This document shows, piece after piece, positions 7,277 to 15,118 of a stretch of 29,307 bases of DNA. The stretch covers positions 6,563-35,869 of IMG/VR virus record IMGVR_UViG_3300000232_000003; one strand, written 5' to 3'. This DNA is from a virus. The number at the start of each line of letters is the position of its first letter. The first letter of the stretch is position 1. The translations under genes and the position numbers were made by a program. A model generated the notes under the pieces. The model did no database searches and was not told the origin of the DNA. It was given only the letters and a program-made list of their open reading frames with translations.

Positions 7277-9280
7277 TTGAAAAGAGATATTGTTTCTAAA
7301 AGAAAAATTAAAGAAATTAACTCTCGTCTAGATAATACTATAAATAATGTAGAAGACATTGACACTTGTATTATAAAAGGCAATAGAGGGTTTGTACATT
7401 TCATGACTAAAATAGCTCAATGGAATAAAAACTCCACAAATAAACCAGGAGTATCATCTGCATTCCCTTCACAATTGAATTATGGAGTATTTGGAGATTC
7501 TACTGGAGCTTTAGCATGGGACAATATTCCAAGTGCACATTCTAATAACGTTTTCCCTTTTGAAGGAGTTATGGCTAAATTGGGAAAAGCAAGTGCAAGA
7601 TGTACAGGACAACCACCTCTTACAGTAACTGGTGATTGTTGGGAAGCAGATGGCACGGCTGGTAAGCTTTTTGACTATTCTGTGCATCCGGCTGGATTAT
7701 ATAGACATCTTGGAAATGGTGCCACATTAAGGTCGTCATCTACGCAATACGGTACAGAAACATGTTTATATTATATTAAAGAACCAGGAGCTGGAGTATT
7801 TACTTTTGCATTAAGAGATAATGCTGATGCAGTACCCATATCAGTAAATGGTGTAGAAGCTACAATATCAGATATTAGTTGTGATAATGCTCTAGGTGCT
7901 GGTAAAGCAGGATTTTGTTATATGACAATACTTGGAGTTGGGGCTACTGCAGGTAAGTTTCAACTTGGTTTTGGAAATAATTGGACTGCAGATTTATTAT
8001 ATAATGATTCAGCTGCAAATGTTCAAGCTGCACTTGAGGCACTGCCAAGTGTTGGTGTCGGAAATGTTGGAGTAACAAAATCTGGAACAACATGGACTAT
8101 ATTAATAAAATCAAACAACTTTGGCTGGCAAACAATAAAATGGAGAAATGGTTCTACTGTTTTAACAGGATATCTTACATTTGGACTAGCAGGTCAGCGT
8201 CATATTAAAATGACAGTCACTAGTGGTACTGTAAGAACCTGGAACCCATATAATATAAACAGACACGTAAATGGTGTAGCTAGCTATAATTTGGCTAGAG
8301 GCGGTTTAAGACTAGGTGACACTATACAATGGAATCAAGATATCGCCAATAGCATCTTAGGAGATATGAAACTAGATTTTTGTTCTTTTGCTTGGACGTC
8401 AGGTCAAGCAGCACAACGTACACTTACACAAGTTCCGTTTACTGCTACTCCGTATACAGTGACAGATTTAAGAACTTATTTTAATTCATTTATTTTAAAA
8501 CTTGAAACAGCATCTCCAAATACAGATTGGGTATATCAAAGCTTTCCACCAAGTTCATCTAATCCAGACGATTCAATAATAAATGAAGCAAATCCAGCTG
8601 CAAAAGAAATAGTAGAAGCAGCAGGTCATGTATGGATCGATACAGATGCTGCACTAATTACAAAGGTTAATGGTGAAGTCAAAAAAGGTTGGAGCTTGTT
8701 AACTTACTTAGATGGCTATTCTCAGCCAGGAGATTTTGTAACCGGGGCTGCTCAAAATCAATGGTGCGGTGACGGAATACATCTTGGAGGTTCATATCAT
8801 TCATTTGTTGGTTCATTAATAAGTAAACAAATTGGATTATATGACTTTATGGGTATTCTTAACTGGAATCGCTTAAATACCGATTACGGTATAATAGCTG
8901 GTCAAGGTTTGGATTTCTCTAATGGCCCTGGTGCGCAGAACGCATTTAGATTAATGGCAGACCAAACATTTTCATCAGACGCAGTATTACAATTATTAAA
9001 TTCAAACAGGTGTGTAGTAATTAAAGATAGTGCTGGAAATGTATGTGTGCAATTAGGTACAATCAATGACCACAGTAACGGATTAGGAAGCTATTTTGCA
9101 TATCCATTACATTTTGGGACTTATAATGGTCCTCAAATTAAAGGAGGTTCTGGTTCTCCAGAAGGCGTAGTAACAGCAGAACAAGGTTCTATATTTTTAC
9201 GCAAAGATGGTGCTGGTAATACATCAATTTATATAAAAGAATCTGGTGGTATTAGTAATACTGGTTGGGTACCAAAATAA
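7277..9280 (+). CDS. SGNH/GDSL esterase-like virion protein
   Basis: A 667-residue protein with a TTG start preceded by AAAGGAAGTGA. After a helical N-terminus (1-50), YGVFGDSTGAL gives the GDS nucleophile motif (S75), and GDGIHLGGSYH gives the D-x-x-H pair (D499, H502) expected of SGNH hydrolases, which deacylate or deacetylate glycans and lipids. A clear GxND block was not found, so activity is uncertain. Residues about 215-300 (NDSAANVQAALEALPSVG) form a beta domain common in phage structural proteins, inserted within the hydrolase. The C-terminus (GSPEGVVTAEQGSIFLR to TGWVPK) is a fibre-type module. Location between portal and protease suggests a head-associated fibre or a transferred cargo gene rather than a tail spike. 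Confidence 0.7.
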   Translation: MKRDIVSKRKIKEINSRLDNTINNVEDIDTCIIKGNRGFVHFMTKIAQWNKNSTNKPGVSSAFPSQLNYGVFGDSTGALAWDNIPSAHSNNVFPFEGVMAKLGKASARCTGQPPLTVTGDCWEADGTAGKLFDYSVHPAGLYRHLGNGATLRSSSTQYGTETCLYYIKEPGAGVFTFALRDNADAVPISVNGVEATISDISCDNALGAGKAGFCYMTILGVGATAGKFQLGFGNNWTADLLYNDSAANVQAALEALPSVGVGNVGVTKSGTTWTILIKSNNFGWQTIKWRNGSTVLTGYLTFGLAGQRHIKMTVTSGTVRTWNPYNINRHVNGVASYNLARGGLRLGDTIQWNQDIANSILGDMKLDFCSFAWTSGQAAQRTLTQVPFTATPYTVTDLRTYFNSFILKLETASPNTDWVYQSFPPSSSNPDDSIINEANPAAKEIVEAAGHVWIDTDAALITKVNGEVKKGWSLLTYLDGYSQPGDFVTGAAQNQWCGDGIHLGGSYHSFVGSLISKQIGLYDFMGILNWNRLNTDYGIIAGQGLDFSNGPGAQNAFRLMADQTFSSDAVLQLLNSNRCVVIKDSAGNVCVQLGTINDHSNGLGSYFAYPLHFGTYNGPQIKGGSGSPEGVVTAEQGSIFLRKDGAGNTSIYIKESGGISNTGWVPK

Positions 9281-9303
9281 TATTAATGAAAGGAGGAAGT
9301 AAG

Positions 9304-11379
9304 ATGGCAAGTATAGAAGTAAATAAGTCGTTTCAGTTTGGAGCAATAGTTGTTAATGCTTGGAAAAATGAAGAAAGTGGTAAGCATTATATAAAAGCTA
9401 TTGCGACAGATACTGAAGAAGACTCTCACGGAGAGAGAATTTCTGAAAATGGTATTATCGGTATGGCAAAATGCGTCAATAGCAAATCACCTCACATAGT
9501 AGGACTTCTTCCAAATCATTGGAATGCCTTTGAAATAGGTATTTGTGAAAATGCATCTGTTATTGATAGTCCGGAAATACATGGAGCTAAAGCTCTTGAA
9601 GTTGAGATTGAACTCAATATGGACTATCCAGAATCAAGGTCTCTTTATATGGAGTGTAATGAAAAGAAAAGTAAAAAACAATTGTCGATTGGAGGTTACT
9701 TAAATCCAGAAAATGAGACTCCATATTATTGGGAGCCAAAAGTTTATGTAGACGGAGGCGGCAATGTAGTTCAGGATTGGACATTAGTTCTTGATGATGT
9801 TATTCTTGAACATATAGCAGTAACAAGACAAAATAAAGCTGCTAATGGAAGAACAGGATTCGTTGGTACCATTGCAAAATCTCTTGGCATTGAAAAACCT
9901 GAAATACCAAAAAACAATGCAAAAGGAGGTTTAGTAATGGCCAAAAATCAGGAAAATAAAAAGTTCTGGGAAGTAAAGAATGTTGCTGAGAAAAAGGGAG
10001 AACTTCTAATTTATGGCGACATAGTCAACTACAGATGGTATGAGGAAGATGTATCAGCTAATAGTTTGATTAAAGATTTAAAAGCTCTTGGCGACATCAC
10101 TCAGCTCGATATTAGGATTAATTCTGGTGGAGGTAGTGTCTTTGCTGCTGCAGCTATTGTAAGTTATCTTAAGAGTCATAAAGCTTATAAGAATGTCTAT
10201 ATCGATGGTCTTGCGGCTTCTGCAGCTTCTGTTATTGCAATGGCCGGTGATACTATTTATATGCCATCGCATGCTATGATGATGATTCATAACCCATCTA
10301 CAATAGCATGGGGGGATTCAAGAGAAATGAGAAAGACAGCAGACGTTCTTGATAAAATCAGGGATTCCATTGTTAATGCATATCAAGTCAAATCTAAAAA
10401 AGATACACAGGTTATAGTTGATTTTATGGATGCAGAGACATGGTGGACTGGAAAGGAAGCAGTAGAACAGGGGTTTGCAGATGTGGTTCTTGATAATGTA
10501 GAAATAACCGCCTACTATAAAAATGATATTTTAAATGTAAACGGTATAAACTTCGATACTTCAAAGTTTATTAACAAATCAAGAATGGAAGATACCATCA
10601 ATAAAGTGGTGTCTGTTGAAATTCTCAAAAATAAGGATGCAAAGGAGGGGATTATTCATATGTCTAATGGTAATAAGAAACAAGCTGATGGTTTGAAGGC
10701 GCATTTAACCAATGCTATCAATGCTTTCTTTGGCGAAAAGGCTGAAGACAATAGCCAGAAGATTGAAGACACAAGGAAAGCGGTTGAGAACGCTAAGAAA
10801 TTAGTTAGTTCTTTAAATACTGCCGAATTGCCGGACGATCTAAAGGAGTTTGTCGATAAGCTAAATGCCGCTACAGTTACCGAACCTGCTGTTAAAGTAG
10901 AAGGTGAAGAAGCAGCTGTAGAAGAAAAAGTTGAAGAAAAGCCTGCTGACGACAAAGCAGAAAAACCTGCTGAAGCTGCAGTAGAAGAGCCTGCTGTTGA
11001 AGATAAAACACCGGCAGCAGAAGCACCAAAAGATACTATAGATGCAGAAGCATTGAAAAATGCTATAGTTGCAGATATTAAAGCATCGCTTAGTGCTGAC
11101 AACAAAAAAGCTTTTGAAGAGATTGCAAAATCTCTAGGCACCGTAATTGGCGATGTGATAAAAACTCAAGTTCAGCCATTAAACGAAAAGATTGCATCAA
11201 TCGAAAAGGCTGCTGGAGTAAGTAAAAGCATTGAAGGGCAGGAAAAACCAAAGGCTACAAACAAATCTACAGCTGCTGCTGAAACTGATAAAGAATCAGG
11301 AGACTTGTGGACTGGTTTCATAACCGATGCACTTCCAAAAGAATTTTATAATAAAAAATATAATGAAACGGAGGAATAA
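9304..11379 (+). CDS. XkdF-like + ClpP-like protease fused to scaffold
   Basis: A 691-residue polyprotein. ATG 9304 is used because AAAGGAGGAAG precedes it. Residues ~1-205 resemble the XkdF/S78 prohead protease fold: DSHGERISENGI, LLPNHWNAF (H72), KQLSIGGYL (S128) and VILEHIAVTRQNKAANG. Residues ~220-430 are a ClpP-related head protease: INSGGGSVFAAAAI, DGLAASAASVIAMAGD (nucleophile S306), MMIHNPS (H329) and MDAETWWTGKEAVEQGFAD (acidic D376/E378). Residues ~453-691 are an acidic Ala/Glu/Pro-rich scaffold with terminal helices. In-frame internal starts at M212 and M453 fall on the domain borders, so 480- and 239-residue products are likely, as for lambda C/Nu3. It precedes the capsid gene by five bases. 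Confidence 0.88.
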   Translation: MASIEVNKSFQFGAIVVNAWKNEESGKHYIKAIATDTEEDSHGERISENGIIGMAKCVNSKSPHIVGLLPNHWNAFEIGICENASVIDSPEIHGAKALEVEIELNMDYPESRSLYMECNEKKSKKQLSIGGYLNPENETPYYWEPKVYVDGGGNVVQDWTLVLDDVILEHIAVTRQNKAANGRTGFVGTIAKSLGIEKPEIPKNNAKGGLVMAKNQENKKFWEVKNVAEKKGELLIYGDIVNYRWYEEDVSANSLIKDLKALGDITQLDIRINSGGGSVFAAAAIVSYLKSHKAYKNVYIDGLAASAASVIAMAGDTIYMPSHAMMMIHNPSTIAWGDSREMRKTADVLDKIRDSIVNAYQVKSKKDTQVIVDFMDAETWWTGKEAVEQGFADVVLDNVEITAYYKNDILNVNGINFDTSKFINKSRMEDTINKVVSVEILKNKDAKEGIIHMSNGNKKQADGLKAHLTNAINAFFGEKAEDNSQKIEDTRKAVENAKKLVSSLNTAELPDDLKEFVDKLNAATVTEPAVKVEGEEAAVEEKVEEKPADDKAEKPAEAAVEEPAVEDKTPAAEAPKDTIDAEALKNAIVADIKASLSADNKKAFEEIAKSLGTVIGDVIKTQVQPLNEKIASIEKAAGVSKSIEGQEKPKATNKSTAAAETDKESGDLWTGFITDALPKEFYNKKYNETEE
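9921..9939 (+). promoter_or_regulatory. Internal ribosome site and ATG for ClpP-scaffold product
   Basis: AAAAGGAGGT lies seven bases before an in-frame ATG (9937, residue M212 of the 9304 gene). The site falls in the Lys/Asn/Pro linker between the XkdF-like and ClpP-like domains. Spacing and strength equal those of the ordinary gene starts here, so independent initiation of a 480-residue ClpP-scaffold protein is likely. Confidence 0.65.
10641..10662 (+). promoter_or_regulatory. Internal ribosome site and ATG for scaffold product
   Basis: AAAGGAGGGG precedes an in-frame ATG (10660, residue M453 of the 9304 gene) by about eleven bases from the AGGAGG core. It marks the end of the ClpP-like domain and the start of the helical acidic scaffold, so a free 239-residue scaffold is expected, as in lambda Nu3. 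Confidence 0.6.
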
Positions 11380-11384
11380 TAACA

Positions 11385-12695
11385 ATGGCTAAAGAAGTAA
11401 ACAGTCAGGAAGAAATCCTAAAAACCATTGAGACTTCTGACTTTGCTAATGGTGGTTTGCTTGACCCTAAGCGTCAGAAGCAGTTTTTAACCTATGTAAG
11501 GGATTACGGCAAAATGATGCCGATGGTAAGATTTGAAAGACTTTCTCAATCACAGATGACTCTTGATAAGTTATATATCGGAGAACCTGTTACTGAGTCT
11601 GTAGAAGAAAACACAAACACTGCAAATCTTGCAAAGGTGGCTACTGGCCAGGTTCACTTACAGACAAAGAAATTGAAATCAAGCTGGAACATCACTACTG
11701 AAACTTTGACTGAGAACATTGAGCAGAAAGGTTTCGAAACAACAATGATGCAGGGTATGACAAAGAGGATCGCAACAGATATCGAATTACTTGCAATCCA
11801 GGGTGACAGAACTGCTTATAACGGAGCAACCGACGTATTCGGAAGATTGTTAAAAAGAGCAAACGGTTGGGATAAACTCACAGAGTCAGCTCATATCCTT
11901 GATGTTGGCGGCGCTACCATTCAGAAGGGAATCTTCGCAGAAATGGTAAGGATGATGCCTCAGCAGTACTTGCAGGACCCTGACCTTAGATGGTTTGTTT
12001 CCAAATCAGTTGCAATTGACTGGATGGATTTACTGTCTGATAGAGGAACAGCAGTTGGTGACAATGCATTGAATGGCAATAGCGTATCTCCTTACGGTAT
12101 TCCTTTGACAGAAGTTCCTTTGCTTCCTGACAATAAGTCAGTAACTTCCTATGCAGGAAAAGCTGCTATCGTTGTTGGAACGCAACCCGATCCTTTTGAA
12201 ATTGTAACCGGAACAAATGACAAGTTGATAATCGTTATTGATGGCGGTTCACCTGTTACTGTTACCCTTCCTGCTGGAACTCATAGAGTTGGAGCAATTG
12301 CTGCAGTAATCAATGCAACTTCTGGCCTTGCTGGAATAGCTGCTGATGATACTCATGGTCGCTTGGCTCTTAAGTCCAGAACTACAGGTTCTACTTCCTC
12401 AATCACTCTTTCTGCAGTAGCAAACGACGCTTACGATGAACTTGGTTTATCTGAAGCAACAGTTACTGGAACAAACAGTGGAGCTTTGACTACAACCAAA
12501 GACGGTTCATTCATCTGGTTGGCAAATCCAAAGAACTTCATTGCTGCAATGAGAGGCACTACAAGAATCTACACTGAGTTTAATAAAGATTATGACCGTG
12601 TTGAAACAGTTATCTACAACGAAGTTGACTTCTCAGTAGAAAACGACGATGCGATCGTAAAAGCTATCAACCTCAGAAAAAGAGAATTGATATAA
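11385..12695 (+). CDS. Major capsid protein, HK97 fold with insertion domain
   Basis: A 436-residue capsid subunit with GGAGGA upstream of ATG. Family signs are the N-terminal helix region (LDPKRQKQFLTYVRDYGKMM), the spine and E-loop region (TGQVHLQTKKLKSSWNITTE), a P-domain helix (ELLAIQGDRTAY) and the A-domain end (FIWLANPKNFIAAMRGTTRI, YDRVETVIYNEVDF). Between PYGIPLTEVPLLPD (~250) and GSFIWLANP (~374) lies an extra ~120-residue beta domain with INATSGLAGIAADDTHGRLA and VTGTNSG, resembling the Ig/IN-type modules of phage surface proteins. It is probably displayed outside the shell. The gene is followed at once by a terminator. Confidence 0.93.
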   Translation: MAKEVNSQEEILKTIETSDFANGGLLDPKRQKQFLTYVRDYGKMMPMVRFERLSQSQMTLDKLYIGEPVTESVEENTNTANLAKVATGQVHLQTKKLKSSWNITTETLTENIEQKGFETTMMQGMTKRIATDIELLAIQGDRTAYNGATDVFGRLLKRANGWDKLTESAHILDVGGATIQKGIFAEMVRMMPQQYLQDPDLRWFVSKSVAIDWMDLLSDRGTAVGDNALNGNSVSPYGIPLTEVPLLPDNKSVTSYAGKAAIVVGTQPDPFEIVTGTNDKLIIVIDGGSPVTVTLPAGTHRVGAIAAVINATSGLAGIAADDTHGRLALKSRTTGSTSSITLSAVANDAYDELGLSEATVTGTNSGALTTTKDGSFIWLANPKNFIAAMRGTTRIYTEFNKDYDRVETVIYNEVDFSVENDDAIVKAINLRKRELI

Positions 12696-12716
12696 GTTAA
12701 ACAATAGGCTGACACA

Positions 12717-12750
12717 AAGCCATTAGTCTTAAGTGGCTAATGGCTTTTTT
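12717..12750 (+). terminator. Intrinsic terminator after capsid gene
   Basis: AAGCCATTAG (12717-12726) pairs perfectly with CTAATGGCTT (12737-12746) around a ten-base loop, and the 3' arm runs into six T residues. It lies 22 bases after the major capsid stop codon. Confidence 0.85.
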
Positions 12751-12787
12751 ATTATTACCAAAAATTTGAAACGGAGGGAATAAAATC

Positions 12788-13345
12788 ATGGCAAAAGTGA
12801 AAAAGTTTATAGGCAAAGGCCTATCAAACATGGAAGCCCTTGAAGGTATTCTTGTGGATATCGCTAAGGACCTTAAAGCTGTTAAAGACGCATTTGATGC
12901 ACATATTCATGTAATTACCGCAGCTATCAAAGCTACAGGCACTGTAAAGGTAGCTACAAATGCGCAAGCAAACGATACTGCAACTGTAGCAGGAGTAGTA
13001 TATAAGTTTGTCGTTGCACCGGCAGCTGCAAATGATGTTAAGATTGGCGCTGATGTTAATGCATCTGCTTTAAATCTTAAGAAAGCAATTAATCTTGAGG
13101 CAAAGACAGATGAATATGGTACTGGAACAGTAATACATCCAACAGTATCAGCAACAGTTGCTACAGACACCGTTACAGTAAGCGCAAAAACGGCTGGAGT
13201 AGCAGGTAATGCACTTGGTTTGGCAGTAAGTAATGCAAGACTTGAAGTTTCTGCAGCTAATTTAGCTTCTGGAGCTGATGGTGTAGTAGTAGCTGCTGTA
13301 ACTACTGCAGAAAAATTTGATGTTCTTACAGTAGAAGATAACTAA
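12788..13345 (+). CDS. Head decoration-type beta-domain protein
   Basis: A 185-residue Ala/Val/Thr-rich protein with GGAGGGA before its ATG. Residues 1-45 are helical (MEALEGILVDIAKDLKAVKD). Residues ~50-165 form a beta domain with the pattern DTATVAGVVYKFVV, ASALNLKKAINLEAKT, DTVTVSAKTAGVAGNALGL and NLASGADGV. This matches a module widespread in phage head-decoration and fibre proteins (G-x-TV-tAktaG-aGN). It directly follows the capsid gene, the usual place for decoration proteins, so binding to the outer shell is inferred. Attachment to a tail part cannot be excluded. Confidence 0.65.
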   Translation: MAKVKKFIGKGLSNMEALEGILVDIAKDLKAVKDAFDAHIHVITAAIKATGTVKVATNAQANDTATVAGVVYKFVVAPAAANDVKIGADVNASALNLKKAINLEAKTDEYGTGTVIHPTVSATVATDTVTVSAKTAGVAGNALGLAVSNARLEVSAANLASGADGVVVAAVTTAEKFDVLTVEDN

Positions 13346-13363
13346 TAGAAAGGAGGCGTTAGT

Positions 13364-13852
13364 GTGGCTTATTTTGATTTAATAAGTGCCCATAGTTATA
13401 AGATGTCAGGATTTTCTGGCACAAGATATTGTTTTTACAAAGGCAAACCTGTTGAAATTGATGCAAGTGATGCTGAAAAATTCAGAATGCACAAAGATAT
13501 ATTCTTTGAATGTGATGAGAATGGACAAGCGCTTACTGCAGCAAGCAACCCAGGTGGTGCTAAAACGTTTGTTACATTTCGACCAAACATTGCGAACAGG
13601 GATGTTAAAATCGAAGAGGATAACAAGCAAGCAATGGAGCAAAGGAAGGCTGGCGTAGACGTAAATGAACTTCTTAAAGAAGTAAATAAAGATGCCAGCG
13701 ATAAGAAGCCTGATGTTGGAGACGGCAAGGCTAAGAAAGAAAAGAAAGTTAAAGTTGCGAAGAATCCTTTGGAATGTGAACTTTGTGGCTATATTGCAAA
13801 GGATACTGAAGACTTAAGGTTACATCTTGATAAACATAGTGAAGAGGATTGA
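13364..13852 (+). CDS. Head protein with C-terminal C2H2 zinc finger
   Basis: A 162-residue protein with a GTG start and AAAGGAGGCG upstream. Residues 10-75 (SGTRYCFYKGKPVEIDASDA, FRMHKDIFFEC) resemble the small YqbF-type head proteins encoded between capsid and connector genes in PBSX-like phages. A long charged linker (85-134, many Lys/Glu/Asp) leads to CELCGYIAKDTEDLRLHLDKH: C138-x2-C141-x12-H154-x3-H158, an exact C2H2 finger with the hydrophobic positions of the classic fold. Such a finger usually binds nucleic acid or protein. A role binding packaged DNA or a partner at the portal vertex is inference. Confidence 0.7.
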   Translation: MAYFDLISAHSYKMSGFSGTRYCFYKGKPVEIDASDAEKFRMHKDIFFECDENGQALTAASNPGGAKTFVTFRPNIANRDVKIEEDNKQAMEQRKAGVDVNELLKEVNKDASDKKPDVGDGKAKKEKKVKVAKNPLECELCGYIAKDTEDLRLHLDKHSEED

Positions 13853-14658
13853 TGATTATGACTATGCTCGCCTATTCGACAATTAAATCTGTAAGAGATA
13901 GTGGTATAACAGAGGCTAAAATGGCCGATGGCGAGGTTTCTAGACTGATATTACAATACTCCAGGATGATAACTAAGCTTATAAAAATCTGGTTTGTTCC
14001 AGTTAGCTTAAAAGAAAGGTTTAATGGAGGAGGCAAGTTAATTAAAACTAATTTGCCTCCTGTTATTAAATTATTGGCCGTTAATATTGTAAATCAGGAC
14101 CATTCTAGAACTTCTCTAGATTCACTCGAATACGAGGCCATAGGTAAATTAATTAGGTTCAATAACACAACAATAGACGGGGTTAGAAATGTTGAACTTG
14201 ATGGAATATTCGGAGAAGTTGAAAATAAAAAGGAAGTATCTGTAACTATTACGACAGATATACTTGAAGATTCTGAATATTTTGATGTTTTAGATGCATC
14301 CGAACTTGAATATAAAGACGTTTTTATTTTTGATAATACAGTTTTAATTGCAAATTCAATAGATTATGAAAACAATCGTATTACTATAGATAAACAATTA
14401 AACATAAAGCCAATTCCAAGCGGTTCTACTACAACTTGTTTTGGTTGTATACCTTTAGATATTGAAAGAGCAGTTAATCTTATGATTAAACACAATAAGA
14501 CGCTGACTAATCAGGTTGGTGGCAGAATAAAATCAGAAAAAACTGATGACTATTCGTATGAACTGTTTCAAAGTGGTTTATACAGTACAGGAGTGCCTGA
14601 GGTCGATAGGATTCTTCAGACATACTTAGAAGATGATATTCAACTATTTTATCTGTAG
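13852..14658 (+). CDS. Head-tail connector protein
   Basis: About 268 residues from ATG 13852, which overlaps the previous stop (ATGA); ATG 13858 is also possible and better spaced from GAGG. The protein begins with helices typical of the gp6/YqbG connector group (AYSTIKSVRDSGITEAKMAD, EVSRLILQYSRMITKLI) and ends with IPLDIERAVNLMIKHN. It is interrupted by a beta-rich middle (~105-195). It would form the ring under the portal. Order (capsid, YqbF-like, this, closure, neck) supports the role. No single diagnostic motif exists. Confidence 0.65.
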   Translation: MIMTMLAYSTIKSVRDSGITEAKMADGEVSRLILQYSRMITKLIKIWFVPVSLKERFNGGGKLIKTNLPPVIKLLAVNIVNQDHSRTSLDSLEYEAIGKLIRFNNTTIDGVRNVELDGIFGEVENKKEVSVTITTDILEDSEYFDVLDASELEYKDVFIFDNTVLIANSIDYENNRITIDKQLNIKPIPSGSTTTCFGCIPLDIERAVNLMIKHNKTLTNQVGGRIKSEKTDDYSYELFQSGLYSTGVPEVDRILQTYLEDDIQLFYL

Positions 14659-14668
14659 AGGTGATTAA

Positions 14669-15118
14669 ATGCCAATAAGAATGAATAAAAATGATATTAC
14701 AGTTTTGATTCTCATAACAGATAAAAATGCTGATGCATTTCCAGATAAAGAGCCTACTGAGTATGATGATGTATTTAGACAGTCCGAAGGTGGTAAGAAG
14801 AGTTATAGTGACCCAATAGTTTTTTCAGAAGTTGCCCAATTTAAGAATAAAAAATTTCAAAGATGGGGATATAAGGATGAAAGCAATGTTGGGTCAGAAA
14901 CAGATGCAAGAATCGTAATAGATGTTGATGACTTTGATGAAATAACTGCCAGTATAGGCTGTGAACTTAAAAAAGGCGATATCATTACATCTATCGCCGG
15001 TAATACTGCAAGACTCATAATTGACGAAGTAAGACCTACTGGATTCTTAAATGGTAGAAATACTTTATACTTCTTAATGCTTAAAGACCATAATGTTCCT
15101 ATGGGTGGTGTTGTATAA
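14669..15118 (+). CDS. Head-closure / stopper-like protein
   Basis: A 149-residue mainly beta protein, with GAGGTGA before ATG. Segments such as GCELKKGDIITSIAGNTARLII and EVRPTGFLNGRNTLYFLML fit the small beta-barrel stopper proteins (YqbH/gp15-16 type) that close the head pore after packaging. The call rests mainly on fold-like pattern and gene order. Its TAA overlaps the next ATG (TAATG), indicating translational coupling. Confidence 0.55.
   Translation: MPIRMNKNDITVLILITDKNADAFPDKEPTEYDDVFRQSEGGKKSYSDPIVFSEVAQFKNKKFQRWGYKDESNVGSETDARIVIDVDDFDEITASIGCELKKGDIITSIAGNTARLIIDEVRPTGFLNGRNTLYFLMLKDHNVPMGGVV

Noticed and set aside
9265-9303. Earlier ATG for the protease-scaffold gene
   Set aside because: Overlaps the end of the esterase-like gene, and the ribosome site AAAGGAGGAAG lies inside it and points to ATG 9304.
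10656-11141. 161-codon open frame on the minus strand, Ser/Ala-rich
   Set aside because: Mirror of the GAA/GCT-rich scaffold codons; composition is low complexity and no supporting start signal.
13386-13658. Alternative + and - strand frames inside the zinc-finger head gene
   Set aside because: The GTG-started frame at 13364 has a strong ribosome site and family-like protein; the others have neither.
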